From Nymphaea colorata (taxonomy: Eukaryota > Streptophyta > Magnoliopsida > Nymphaeales > Nymphaeaceae), in NCBI RefSeq assembly GCF_008831285.2, contig NC_045139.1:10566704-10630703 (forward strand): a stretch of DNA of 64,000 nucleotides, in the 5' to 3' direction. Below are positions 36,936-50,337 of this stretch, one piece after another; position 1 is the stretch's first letter; every line of letters begins with the position of its first letter. The position numbers and the translations under genes are program-made. The notes beneath the pieces are model-generated. The model was not told the origin of the DNA and made no database searches. It saw only the letters and a list, made by a program, of their open reading frames with translations.

Positions 36936-38401
36936 TTTTCAGAAGAGACGATTCGTTAAGGAGAGAGAAGCAAAGCACGGGACAGTAGTCCCGACTCCCC
37001 ATACGGCGCTTCGTAACCTGCGCACGCCCCGGGCGCTAACTTATTTTCATATAGGCGGACGGAAATTTAGGATTTTCAGGATACCCCCCCCCCTTTTTTT
37101 CTCTTACTCCCCAAAACCACTTTCCCGTTATAGCATGGGGAGCATTAAAAGGGGCATTTTGGCAATTTTAACCTTAGGGCGTGTTTGCTACATTACATTT
37201 GTTTCCAGTTATTTCAAACCTTTCAGATTTTGTATCTTAGTTCCACGTTCCTGGTTGCTTTCTCAAAAGTTTAAATTTTACATCAACTTCAGTAAGTGGA
37301 ATCCCATGCAATCAAACACGAAAAAGATAAAAGGATCCCAGATCAGTCACGAATCTGGATGTCAATTTAAACGCCGGTTCTTAGGCTAGTTAGTGGCTAA
37401 CTTTGGCTTCAGGGTTTGGAGAAAAAAAAAATAAAGGTTTCTAAGCCATATTAGCATCGGTCTAGTCTATAATAGAAGAAAAGCGTATGTAATTGTTTTT
37501 TGTGAATATGATCCAAAGACTGAGAAAGGTCATAAAACGCCTTAAAAAGTGTTGTATAGCTCAACTTGACAAATTCATGAAATGTTCAGGTAAGGACTTG
37601 AAGCAGTATTTATGCGGCTAGACAAAGGGGGGCTTAAGAACTTCAGGGTCCTATTTTTCCGACCTGAACAAAAGGCTTCTGCATTCTCGACATTTCTGGT
37701 TTGTTCTACAACCAAATATAGCGAACACCTTTTTGGCAATCAATATAACAAAATTTAATGAGAGAAGATCTAGATAGTTATAAGTCATAATATTTGGCCA
37801 AGTTCAGCACCCTAATAATCACTTGATATCATCCAACCACTTTCCGAAGAGGTGGTGCATCGAGATATAATTATCAATAAACATTTTTACATCTCCCAGC
37901 GTGACTGGCAAATTATTGAGTTGTCACAGTACCACTAAGTAAACGTAATTGAACCGTCTATTTTTGGATTCCCTTTTCAATAAAGGAACTTTCTCATGTC
38001 GTATGACAAGGATACAGGTAGTATAACGATTTCTTAGATTACGAAACACCGAGTGCAAGGTACACACAGTGCGGGTGACCTTGTTAACTGGGACTTCTTT
38101 TTTTTTCTCAAACATGCTTACTGGCAATACTCCCTTAGCCGTGAGCTAAAGACTAAAAAGTCCAGGTGCCCATATGCCCATAACAAGTAATCGATCTTCA
38201 ACTTCCTTTTGGATGTCCAAATTTGTTATTGAAATATCAGTGTAGGACTAGAAATATAATTTCACTACATCCAAAAAATGAACTTGCATATGTACCCGGT
38301 ATTAACAACCTTAACTCCTAAATACAAAACTGTTGAGTGGAGGGAAGCTTGACAATTGTACTGTACAGCTCCAGCAGCCTGTGCAGCTGGTGAAGACAAA
38401 C
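36936..38401. other. Spacer between the ALKBH1-like promoter and NOM1 3' end, with one MITE
   Basis: The left part is the ALKBH1-like promoter. At 37167-37330 a MITE begins GGGCGTGTTTGCTACATTAC and closes with the complement CATGCAATCAAACACG. The rest is unremarkable, and the NOM1 3' UTR should lie at its right end. Confidence 0.45.
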
Positions 38402-41400
38402 TCACTTCAGGATTCCAGCCACATTATGCAAAGCTTTCTTGGCAATCTTAAATTTTCCGGCAAGGAAAGCACCTTTCTCAGTAGCCATCCCAAGAACATA
38501 CCTTTTGAGGAAGAACTGTATGCCCTCCCGCAATGCCTCGAGCTCAGGAATGCCAGCGATGCGTGTGAAAATGTTCCATATTTGATCATCTGGATACTCA
38601 AAAACAGACTCTACGAGAAGCCGGAAATGCATGACACGATTTGGCGTTAATGTTTTTGGATTGCTAAATTCCACAACTTTCAACAATGCAAGAGAAAGCG
38701 AAAAGGAAGCCAACATCTCAGCCACAAACCGTGCCAAATTTACAGATCTCCTCAACTCCATCGAATCAAGCTGCTTGAAATGGTCCCATAAACAATACTG
38801 ACAAGAAGAAAATGGAAGAGTCAAAATATTTGACAAAACAATTCATTTTTCAGCTGCCTACAAGCAATGTAATTTGTATTTAAACCTATCAAGTAAGGTA
38901 CTACATTGTATTTCAAGGTCACAAGCAATGCACTTTAAAGTTTAAACTAGACATATTGCATAAGAGCTGAAAACTAACGGAAGAGAGAATACTTAATGAC
39001 ATGGCAGGTCAAACGCCAGTCTAGAAGTTGTGTGTCTCCTTTTCCATGCTTATGAGAAAATCCCGTATATATTACAGGACATTTTACATATCTCCTGGTC
39101 TTGGAATGCCGATAATAGGACATCCTATTTCTTGCATCCTAGGAAAAGAGAAACGTTGAGATGATATCTCAAGGAGCCAAGACTTCCCTCCTTTCCCCTT
39201 GCCCACGGGGTCCACAGCTGCTTCACAGCTTGAGTTGATACCTATGCTACTTGAACCAGCGCCAGCCACCGGCCTGAGATGGTGCGCCAACTAGCCAGAG
39301 AAAACAAGGAAAGCTAAACCTTTGGCTAATATATAAAGGGAAGTAGAAGAATGGAACGTACCGGGCCAAGAGACTTGGCCGACAATAGGAAAGCATTTTG
39401 CAATTATGTTCAGCTTTATCAACACCACGTACATAGGTTGATTCACACAGACTTCTAAATTCTAACCATCTATATTAACCTAACACTCTCAGATGTCCAG
39501 CACTAACCTAACACTCTCAGATGTCCAGCACGACCTCGAAAAAATAATGAAAAAACATAACACCTTGAAATGGCTTACATATAGGTTTCTTAGTACTTCA
39601 AAGCACCCAATATTTTGCTTGCTGCGCATGGCATGTCAAGCTCCGGACGATCCACCCCATTGCAAAGCTAAAGCACGCATCAGGTATTATAAACCACCTC
39701 TTTTCTTCTTTCACAGTATGACCATATGCTGAAAAGATGATAACCTTTAAGTCTTCTCTGCCTCATTCCTGGAAGGAGGTTATATTTCTACCCTAGGTTC
39801 AAGCATATTTAAATGCTACCTACTACTCACCATTCTTTTGTCCTTGGACCTTGAGGACAGAGGATTTGCTTCTCATTTATCTTCTAAATCCTCTCTTCTC
39901 CCTACCACTACTCTTTTCTGTAATTATATGTAAGGGCGTTCTCCAATCTGCTAGTCAAGAAAAACAACCATCTCTCTCCTCTGTCTGTGTAATTATGCTT
40001 GTGGACATGTGTTATCCACCAGAACGGATGAGACTATCTAAAAGACATGCATTTAATCCTTCACATGAACATCCAACTGCCATACACATAAACAAAGCAG
40101 CATATTGACATAAACAATGCTTTACCTGCAAAGTGAACTTGTGATTTTTGTCATAACTGCACAATTTAGAAGCTAACACACAGTAGTACTTATTGAAGAC
40201 TTTTTCTTGTAGGCAGCAATCAACAAGAACCCGCATTATCTCTCTGTCCTGTTCCAATTTGGATGAACAGTTGTTTAAATTTAAGTTACACCATGAAAAA
40301 CCAGTAAAGAACAAAATAAAAAAACAAACATTCACACAAATACACACCTGTTTTCCCGGCAAGTCTAGCCTTAAAATTTTTTCAAAGGCATCCATGTAGT
40401 CTTCACCACTCATAATGACACAGAAGATTGCCCTCCTGGCCTCGGTATTCATCCTCTGTGCTGAGGCAAGTTGCAACAGCTTTTGCGCTTCTAATGCTTC
40501 ACTGTCAATTTTTTCAGCGATCTCTGTGACAGAGTGTTCAATAGGGCGAGCGTCACCAGACAGCCACCACTGGCCTTTCTTGGCAGGATCAAGAAGCTTG
40601 CTCCATTTCAGTCCTCTAAGTTGAATTTCTTCTGCCCCTAACTGCAACAGGAGGTTTGTAAGTAAAACCACCTCAACAACAAATGCATTCGACATGCACC
40701 TTTCCAACAATGAACTATAATGAGAACCCTATCTCCCCTCTAATGATGTAGCAAAAAACAATCAACCAGCTGAACGGATATTTTTTGCTGAGTGTACCAA
40801 CAAAATTTGGCCTTGTGCAAGAGAAGTATAACAGAGAAACATCAGACACTACCTTCTGCAACCATTTCTTCAGCCTAACGTGATGAGGAGAATCTTCTTT
40901 TGTCTTTTTTTTGTTATTTTTTATATCACATATGGTCTCTAGCATAAATTCCATCTGCCAGGTAAAAAAAAAAAAAAGATAGTCACTCCCAGAAAGATAC
41001 TCACAATTAGTCTAGACTAAATGCAGAGACACTCAGAAACTACTAGCAAAACCTACCCGTTTGCTATTCATGACAGATTGACCATTTGATGCACCTTGCA
41101 GAGGAGATTTCAGTTCCAGGACCCTTTGCTGAACTGAGAGAATGAAATCTTTCATCGCAGCAGGATCATCACCTCTTAGCTTCATTCCACAACCTGCAAA
41201 ATTGCACCAGCAGCTATAAATCAACAATGTAACGGTGGATAATAGTAAACCCCAAGGAACCCAGGTAGCAAATAGACTGACATTGCAAGATTGTCATGAT
41301 TGTTGCTACATCCAGTTCCATCATGTGTTTGCTCATAACAGACAGAAGGTCATATATTAAATCACTGCAAAACAAATTACTGAATTATCAAACAATATTA

Positions 41401-44400
41401 TCAAAACATTCTCACAGACTAGGACAGGATCAAGATGCATTCTAGATTCCCAACATGTACAAGCATTCAAGTAATCAAAATGCACAGCCATGCTTGCATT
41501 AAAGCATATTAAACAAACATGTGCACATTGGCACTACTTGGAATCTTAGATACACAGGGTAGCCAACGTTACCTGGAACAAACCCCAAAGATGCATAACT
41601 GCGACAAAAGCAGGGCAAGATTTCGTAAAGAAAGGCCATCTCCTTTCACATACTCCTCCTAAAAGAAGATTAAAGTTAATATATAAGAAGAATGACCCAA
41701 AATATAAACCAAATAAAAAAATTCATGTCAACTTGTGGCTTAGCTGGAATTACCCTGTAATGGCCATTAATCCTAAAATACAGAAAAATCTAACAACTGA
41801 TTAGAACTTCTAGCATCATTCCATGCTGATTACTTGCAAATATTCATAAACATTTTAGGTCGCCTGTAATATACTGCAGAACTCCTCTTTCCAGTTGCCA
41901 AATTTCAATGACAAAGCTATAAGAAAGTCATATCACATATGATGTCCTAACTCACATGACTACAACTGCAAACTTAACCAGCTGTTGGTGTACACCCAGG
42001 CACAAATTAAATTAAGTGAACCTCAAGAAAAAAGTGGGATTCAGAAGGCTTTGGACAACCATTTGAGGATGTAGAAAGAAGAAGATCTGGGGAGAATTAG
42101 GTGGAAAGATAAATGTTGCACCTAGGTAAAAATGGACATGACTTGTGAACAGTCCTATGTCACATGCTGACGGTGCACTCGTTCAAGAGTTCCCATGGCT
42201 CATCTCCAGGTGGATTCTATATTCAACCTCAAGAAGGTTTAAGCTTCTGCCAACCACTGCCCAACACTCTAATTTTACAATCTATTGTGCATAAAAAACT
42301 TTGCCTCATTAAGACATAACAGAAAAGGGTGGACTTAAATACCCCTTTCCATCTAGGGGCACATACATGGTGCTAATACGGACAAAATGTTGCATTGAAG
42401 TGCCTAAAAGAGAAAAATAAATTCTATAATAAAGATTATTCCACTCATTCGCCTAGGATAATACAGCAAGCCAAGTATAACAGCTGAGTTAATCAATCCC
42501 AGATGTAGGTAACACAAAACATTCCATGTCAAATTTTTTTCCTCTGAACATCAAATTTTTATATGAGCAAGAAACCCATCCACTGATTGCAAAAATGGGC
42601 AGAAAAGCCACAGGGAACCCATTGAATTTTGGAACAAACACCCAATTGAAAAAATGAGTGTTGATTTTGCTTTTACTTATTTAACATAGTTGAAAGTCAG
42701 TACCATTGAGGTTTCAGCAAGCAAGAACATGGTGAAAGAAGAAATTGAAGTCCCAGCTAATAGACACTAGAGCTACATTTCCCTTTCAAAACATGTCAGA
42801 GTACCTCAAAGGTTTTACCGATGAAAGTCAGAACCATTGAGATTTCAGCAAGCAAGAACATGGTGAAAGAAGAAATTGAAGTCCCAGCTAATAGACATTA
42901 GAGCTACATTTCCCTTTCAAAACATGTTAGAGTACCTCAAAGGTTTTAGCGATGGAAGCAAGAATCTTTGCCCCAAAATCAATGCCAATAGCTGATGCCA
43001 TTCCTGCAATAAATGCTGCAAAAACAGCAGCATACCTTCACCCAAAATAAAAAATAAAACGAAAAAGAGGTATCAAACCCCAAGCCATGTGAATCATACC
43101 CAGACAAAAGTCAAGAAACAATAAGAACCATGCTTAGATGCAAATGTCTATATGCATAAATTCTCAAATGTTCAGCCAAAAGACTTCAAATCTGATACAA
43201 AACGAGAATTTGTTTGCATCAATTTGTTGAAGCTTCCAAAAGACAATAAAACAATGATAATAATTCACATATAACCATGTCTACATGGATAATCATGTGT
43301 AAATTACCTAAAAACATACGTCTGTTTAAAATGCTTATACCAATATTGCAACATTAATAAGAACATCAACACTTGAAATTTTCTAGACAGACTAATGTTT
43401 AAAATGAGGTTGGCAAAGACCATTAACTTTATCCGTCCCCCTAAGGTAGAAAAAGCAGAAGCAGTTCCCATGAACAATACAAAAGTCAGATAAACCATGC
43501 AATTCTCACTTTCCAACCAAATGCACCCTGGAAGGAGCAGAACATATACATTGCAAACATTCCCACTGGTTTGACGAGCTCAAGTTGCCACCATTTACAG
43601 AAAACAAATAATGGATGCACAAACAAGAAAAGAATACCAATCTACAGAATGGATATCTGGGCAGGTGAGAGTATTAACTGTTCATTACCCCGTGGACCTC
43701 TGGAACAAGAAGCCAAAACCTCCTCACTAACCATCTGAGTGCCTCTATTACGGCCAAATGACTGCCAAAAAATTAGTGGGGAAAGAATGAGTTTTAAAAT
43801 TAATAAAACAACTAGACGTATAGCTACAGGCAATCCATCTTAAGAAGAAGCAACAGCAGATATAATAATATTACAGACCCATTTTAAAACAAAAAAGAAG
43901 TGTAGACTTACTTGAGCAAATACTGACAAAGATGTAACCCACTTAACGGAAACAAAGAGCAAAAAGGAGAACATAATAAATCCATAAAAACAAGTAAGAC
44001 TTACTTGAACAATTACTGATATGTCTTTAGTAATTGACTCAACATTGGATTCTGAAAGCCTGTTCAACAACCCTACAATATATACAAGTTAAATAACCAA
44101 TTCTACATTTCCATGTTGAATAACATATATACAGTATAAAGTATAAATAAATAAAACAAGAGCCTGATGTTTTCAAAATGTAGCACCTCTGATCTGACGT
44201 CGAACCTGACCAAGCTCCTCTGACTCATTATCAGAGAGACGTCTCAAATGAGGAGCAGTATATTTCATGCTCTTATGTACTGAAGATTCCAACATACTCG
44301 AAAGGTCATCTTGTGCTGCTTCCTTGTCAAGATTCTCAGCATTAGACACTGCTTTCACCTCAGCAATGTCAGGATGTATATCATCTGCCTGTGTCAAGTC

Positions 44401-45567
44401 AAATACATCATCTGTAGTGGTACCAGAATCATGAATGTCATTAGTGGTATCAACATTCTCCACTTGCCCCTCACCATCACTTGTTGAACCATCTAAATCC
44501 TCTTCAGAATCCAAAGATTCGGAAGCTCTTTCTAGCTCTTGCTCCATGCTTTCCCCATCTGATGAAGCGGACCCTGAAGAATCAAGGAGTTGATAATCTT
44601 CTACCAACTCACTGGTATAATCAAGCAATTCATTGATCCCATCATTGGGACCACCAAGTTTTCTGAACTTCACCTTCAGTTTCTTTGCAAGCTTCTCTTC
44701 CATTTTTAAATCATCTACTGCATGAGCTCCTTTATTCATTTCCATCTCCAGATACTTCTCAAATTTCGTTTTCGACTTTCTAGGATCACCCATGCTCTTC
44801 TCTCTTTTGTCGATCTTACTTAACCCTTTACTTTTAGTGAAAGTAGTACTATCACCATGCGTATCTTCCTTAAGGTTATCAACTTGAGGCATATCAGGTG
44901 TTCTTAACCTTGATTTTTTGTAGCTATGCACGTCCCTATCACTCCCATTTTGTGTTGGATGTTGAATCTTTCTCTTTTTACACAAACCATCAAACGAAGA
45001 TAAGCTTTGTGAAACTGCAATGTTCTTGATTGATTTCTGTGATGAAGATTTATTCAGAAAACTATGAGGAAGTTACTAATAAGAGTCCCATTCAGAAAAT
45101 CGATTTGTAACACTTCACAAAGAAAAAATAAATAATAAAGTTAAGAATGCAAAAAGGAAGAAACATGCCTGATCATTTACCCACGAACTAAATTGCCTCT
45201 TCTTCTTCACTAGCCTTGCCTCTTTTCTTCTGTCCTTACGTGATTTTCCACCATTTTTCTCTATAAGAACATGAAGAGAAAAATACTAAAATTTGTGCAG
45301 TAACTGAAATAAGTAAAAAAAAAACAATTTCAAAAGAAAAGGCATAGGTAGGAAAAAAAATTACAAAGTGAAGCCTAATCCTATAAGCAAAGTCACAGGA
45401 TTCATATTAGAGAATCAACAGAGATAAAATTCAACACAAATAGTAGCACATTTTTCTTTCACTAATGCAATTCAAAGACACTGAAACAAAAGCAAATTAC
45501 AACAGATGTAAGAGAAGGAGAACATAGGAAGAACAGATCTTACCCATGATTCTTCACCAGAGTTCAT
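38402..45567 (-). CDS. NOM1: Nucleolar MIF4G/MA3 protein (NOM1/SGD1 homologue), 811 aa
   Basis: Thirteen exons on the minus strand: 45567-45544, 45258-45169, 45036-44187, 44072-44005, 43761-43679, 43035-42936, 41658-41573, 41364-41282, 41193-41057, 40954-40853, 40641-40348, 40248-40126 and 38797-38402. They sum to 2436 bases, 811 residues plus TGA. The basic N-terminus (SRKDRRKEARLVKKKRQF) and long acidic region (about 39-295) suit a nucleolar protein. A MIF4G domain runs from about YTAPHLRRL (296) to 540, with RRQIRGLLNRLSESNV, VLASCSRGPRGNEQ and GMKLRGDDP. An MA3 domain starts near 605 (RRAIFCVIMSGEDYMDAFEKI). NOM1/SGD1 proteins work in 18S rRNA maturation and small-subunit assembly. Intron 2 has a GC donor (CAG/GCATGT). 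Exon 1 (8 residues) and the exon 2 acceptor (second AG of TAGAG) are the least certain parts. Confidence 0.9.
39476..39531. repeat. 28-bp tandem duplication in NOM1 intron 12
   Basis: TAACCTAACACTCTCAGATG and the following bases to CCAGCAC occur twice in direct succession with no visible difference. Confidence 0.9.
42691..42952 (-). repeat. 131-bp tandem duplication spanning the NOM1 exon 6 donor
   Basis: Segments 42691-42821 and 42822-42952 are nearly identical (GAAAGTCAG, AGCAAGCAAGAACATGG, AATTGAAGTCCCAGCTAATA, CAAAGGTTTTA). The right copy contains the last 17 bases of NOM1 exon 6 and its GTAC donor. The left copy, deeper in intron 6, carries a decoy of the same exon end and donor. Confidence 0.92.
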
Positions 45568-48285
45568 ACAACTTCCGCTTAAGTTGCTTCTTTTCTGCAG
45601 ACAACAAAAACCGGACTATATGTAATCAATTAATTATTACTTAAACCAACTTCCTCGTAAAGACTAAACCTTCACCATTTAAGAATCTTAAATGTTAGCA
45701 GCAATTCGTCTTTAGATCAAAAACAAGTTCCTGTTATCAATAGACATGGTCCTTCCAAGTTTTCCATCACAAGAAAAGATAGAGAGAGAGAGAGGGACTT
45801 AGGGACCAGCTGATGGCCCTGAATTATTTTCCTGGAATTATAATCAGAGCAATAATTCTGTTCCATACCAAGGTGTGTTTGATATTCTGGAATAATCATT
45901 ACAGATGGGCCTGCACAAAATGCTTGGGAAAAAGTTACCATTGGCACCTAGCAGTAACAATATTTGGAAATTAGAACACAACCAATCCAGTACTTGAAGC
46001 ATTGAGATTTACCTGCAGTTTGCCTAATTGACGCAATATTACTAATTTACTGTATTAATAATTAAAGTACTGATTGTTTTCAATTTGTATCAGCACCAAA
46101 AGAAGGTGCCTCCAACATTGTAACTACTGTTTTATCACTGAATTTTGCTGAACGTGACTTGCAGATCCGATAAATATCTGATGTTCAACTCTACATATAT
46201 CTGGCATTTAATCACAATCTCTATGTATTAAGAGACTTGATCCCGAACAAAGTTCAGAGCAAGAGAGGGAGAGAATTCATGGATACATACACACAGAGAT
46301 ATACACATACATGCATACATACACATAGAGATATACACATATCCATTTGAGATTTGGATCATATTAGCCAAAACAAATCCAGATCAACTATGTCTTCCCA
46401 TATTTTACAAGCATTCGAATTCAGATATAAAAGAAATCCAACTTGGATTATCTTCTAATATCCAACTGAGCAAAATAAATTCAATTTCAGTCAGATGTCA
46501 GACCTGACCCCCATCATTTGCAGCCGCAACATGTGAACATCTAGGGTAGAGACGTGTTTGGTTGGGCTCCTAACCTTTGGACCACAAATTTGAAATTGAG
46601 ATAACCCAGTGGCATATAATGCAATATGCACTTAAACAGGCAAAGTGTTCTTCTGAGGGGGAGATTAGTTGAATCTACTAAAGAGACAACTTGATGATAT
46701 ACAGAAGTGGTTCAAGTTGTGAACCCCCGAGTTCAGTAATAACATGCAGCAAATTTCTGCAAAGCTGAAATACATAAAACAAGTGCAGCATTATGTAACG
46801 GCCACGCAACAAAGCAAAGAAAGGCATCAATAACACATACTGATATCAATATTTTACACGCATACATGTCATGCAAATACATAAACAAATAAAGATGAAT
46901 CTATTATCTACCTATTACACTAGGAACTCGGGAGGCTTGATATAAGTTGATACTTAGCTGCCTTCCCTGGAAGATCTATCTTGCTTAGCCGAAAAAGAAA
47001 AATACATATAATGGCGAGTCTTGTTGACTCAGCGAGCAGATTATAATAATGACCATATCAATCAAGGACAAACACATGATCTCAACAAACAGTAGATGAC
47101 ACGATATTAGCATACAGTCAAACTTGATTCTCCTAAACTTGTTCTAAGTTTAGTTCTTAATTATCTGTTATAGAACTCTTAGCTTTCTTGTATCAGTCTT
47201 TTTCTTAGAGTTCGCTCTATCGCTTCGAGAGAAACTCGCTCTTCCCAGGAATATTAGCTAACCGTCATAACCCTATGGGTACATCCATCCTTCAAATTCA
47301 TTCAATTGCATCATGCCCACAGCAATGCACACGAAAAATATTGCAACATTCACATCAATCAAACATATCAATCATATCTTACAAAACTTAGTTGAACCAC
47401 AGAAAGTAGTATTAATCTGTGATTGACTCGTAGTTGTCCTATGCAATTATCATTCTACGATGCTTTTTAATACACAATCAGGGTCGAAGAGATACTCGAC
47501 TCGATACCCCGTCTAATATGTCCTAAGAAGTTATTATAATTGCTATCATGCACATGCAATTGCGTAGTAATTTTAAAAACAAAACAAATCTCATAATCAT
47601 TCAATCACATGCATTCATCCATTGAACACAACACAATCATAGGTTCCAATGATCCTGAAAGGCACGCATTCTAAAGTTGGCCCCAGGCAAGGATTTGTCT
47701 AAAATGTCGTCATACCTGCCACGCGTGGCCAAAAATACCCAAAATCACCTCGAGCTTCGAATCTTGTGTTCAAGATCCACTTGACGTGCCCGGTGTACCT
47801 ACAAAAATATTCAGGCAATAAGTCTTCTGTTCGTTTCGCTTTAAAATGTATACAAGTATGAAATATGATCATTGAAGCATAGGTCATCGCCTCAGGAAGG
47901 TGCCGACAGATAGTATCAGCCCATAAAGCCCTCCAATAGGTTTTTTCCCAATAAGCAAAGTAATATGCACATCAACAATAACATACTTCATGAGTTAGCT
48001 AAAATGGTTCTCCACAACATCAAAATGCTTCCTAACCGCTTCACATATTAACTCATCATGCTAAAAAGTCTTAGGGCAAAAATTCAATAGAATTAAGTTC
48101 GTTTAGCCGTACTCAATCCGCTTTTAGTGTCTTCGCTGCCATAGTGTCCCCGGCAGCCAACCTCAAGTGCTCGACTGATCCCCAAGCGGCCAAAAATTAT
48201 ATGTGGCCGTCGCCTCCAACGCTTTCAATTCACTGTTATGAGGGGAAGGATGCATTCTCCAAGCTGCAATCCAACCAACAGTATT
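45568..48285. other. NOM1 upstream region and intergenic DNA
   Basis: The NOM1 promoter should lie just right of 45567; no clear TATA is seen. From 46.5 to 48.3 kb the sequence looks like an old repeat (for example GCTGCCTTCCCTGGAAGATC near 46960), but no pol domain or LTR pair is recognisable. Frames are short and random. Confidence 0.35.
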
Positions 48286-48289
48286 AAAT

Positions 48290-48790
48290 AGGGTGAGAAT
48301 TAGAGAAATAGAGATCAAAAGAGAGGTCTGCCGTTAGAAGAGGGCATCCGGTAAAGGACAGGGGAGAGGGAGAATGCAGAGAGAGAGTGCTCGGCTGAAG
48401 GTGAAAGACGGTGAGAGTGAGAGGAAACTGGCAGTAGAGAGAGTGCAAGCAGAGGGACGAGAGAGTAGCGAAGGAGGGAGAGAGTGCGGGAGAGAGGGCG
48501 TGAGCTGAAGTCTCGAAACAAAAGGGGAAAATCGGGAAAAGCAAAAGAGAGGGAGATTGAAGACGAGAGAGAACCCGAGGGGGTGTGAGCGATAGAGGGC
48601 AGCACACGGAAGGGTGGAGAGGAAAAGACGAGGGCTGAGAGCTTGCGGGAGAGAGAGGGATCGAGCGGAGAGAACTCGGACAGAGAGGGAGACGACAGAG
48701 ATCGACGAGAGGTAGAGGGGCAGAAATGCGGTAGTGGGCGAGGAAGAAGGAGAAAACAGAAAAGACAGAGAGAGATCGAGACGACTCACC
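48290..48790. repeat. Purine-rich (GA-biased) low-complexity tract, about 500 bp
   Basis: The plus strand is dominated by GAGAGA, GGGAGAG and GAGGGA words, interrupted by short GCTC or CGG patches. Long minus-strand frames across it are Ser/Leu-rich artefacts of CT repeats. A C/G-rich stretch with ATG frames follows to about 48960. I find no gene, though an old promoter/leader or LTR cannot be excluded. Confidence 0.6.
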
Positions 48791-49826
48791 TCAGCGCCGC
48801 CGTCGCCCCTCACCTCCGCCTGTGGTTTTCAGTGCATGGCACGAACCAGCAAGAGCAGCGAAGATGGAGAGCCCCGGCGTCGGGCTTCTCTTCAAGCGGG
48901 TGGGGTTCGGATCCGGGTCTTGACCCTAATCCAGCCCGACTTGCCCCACGACATGGGAAAGGTTTGTTTTCAACTTATATCGGATCAGATTTTGACATAG
49001 AAGGGCCTTATCAAAACCTTGTATAGTTGGATTTAAATGCAAAGTCTATACCTATTATTTTGGATCTGAAAAAGCGCGATTCTATATTTTTTTTTTATTA
49101 TTGACTTCAAAGTGGATTTGAACCTAGCCTTGGAGATATGATCTCAATGATAAGTTGATGAGAAACATATCATAAGTTAACCATTTTAGAATTTAATCAC
49201 ATTTTTATAATAATTCAAGTTGAACTACTCATATCATATCAAAATTTTGATGGTGCAGAAAGCATCAATTTTTTTGTAAAAACAGCTTAAAATAAAGCAT
49301 GTTTAATATCAAATTAGTTTTTACAAATGTATTAAGATATTTGTATATTGTTTAAAGTTTTCTATAGTAAAAATTTGAAGGGTCTGGTTTTTACCCCTGG
49401 CTGTTTGGGATCTATCAATTTCCCTATCTATATAAGAGAGTAAGACTGAATCTTCTTAGCTTAACAAGGATAAACATCTTGGTATGTTGTAAGGCACAAT
49501 TGCGATTAGCATCATATCTTTCAACTTGTTCTAAACATTCCTCTTTTTTTTTTTCAAAATTCAAGTTTCTAATTTGATTTCAAATGTTATCTTCCAACTT
49601 GTTCACTAAAATCATTTTTCAAATTCTATTTTCCAACCATATCACAATTTATTCTGGACTCGTGTTCCAAATTAGATTTCCAAACCCAGTATTCAATTTC
49701 CTCCAAAATCAAGGTTCAATCACATTGTGGTTTCCTTGGTGGTGTATAATTGCGATCCAAAGCTGTGGCTGCAAGACAAGTTACAATCCATGTTGCTGAG
49801 TTCTCAAAGTCGGTTTCTGCCAATGA

Positions 49827-49866
<40 letters not shown>

Positions 49867-50070
49867 TTCTCTGATGAATTGAACTGCAAACTTTGTCCAT
49901 CATAGTTAAATATGTTGAGTCCTAGCTTTTGAGGTTGGGATTTAAATTCAGCAGAAGGGGAGAAAGAAATGAGACTTAAAATTACTAGAATTTGAGCCAT
50001 CAAAGAGTAAGGAAGCAAGACGGCTGCAGAATGACTCTCACTCTCTTCCATCCTAACAGCCAACGAGGTC
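48791..50070. other. Intergenic, no gene recognised
   Basis: It contains AT-rich DNA and a (TA)n run at 49831-49862. At 49115-49165 a B-box-like AGGTTCAAATCCAC reads on the minus strand, possibly a SINE trace. Confidence 0.35.
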
Positions 50071-50076
50071 CTTCGT

Positions 50077-50337
50077 TTGCCGGTCCCTTCTTTCGTGCTA
50101 CTGTGGCTCCTCAACCTTAACTACATCAACACTGTTGACTACATCTACCACAGGGACTTGATGGCGAAGAGACATGTGGGCTGGTCTGGTGTGGGTAATT
50201 GCTCAAACCAATCCCCACATAAAGTGCTTACTATCATATTGATACTGATACCTGCACTGGCCGCCATCAGTCTCCTCCTGCTGCTGCTTGACATTGGCTA
50301 CCCATCTCTCTCACACAAATTGCATCATGTTGGTTAA
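50077..50337 (+). other. Small open frame with a hydrophobic segment, unrecognised
   Basis: The frame begins at a TTG; the first in-frame ATG is near 50161. It reads HRDLMAKRHVGWSGVG, then a hydrophobic stretch LTIILILIPALAAISLLLLL, and ends in TAA. The composition is more protein-like than its surroundings, but the family is unknown to me and there is no clear promoter or splice context. Decayed gene or chance are both possible. Confidence 0.2.

Noticed and set aside
46500-48280. An LTR retrotransposon
   Set aside because: The region has a repeat-like look, but I found no LTR pair, primer site or pol motif.
48284-48813. Overlapping minus-strand frames of 96-159 codons
   Set aside because: They are Ser/Leu/Pro-rich translations of a CT repeat tract in several frames at once, a composition artefact.
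49115-49165. SINE at 49.1 kb
   Set aside because: Only a B-box-like motif is present; no A box at the right distance and no defined tail.
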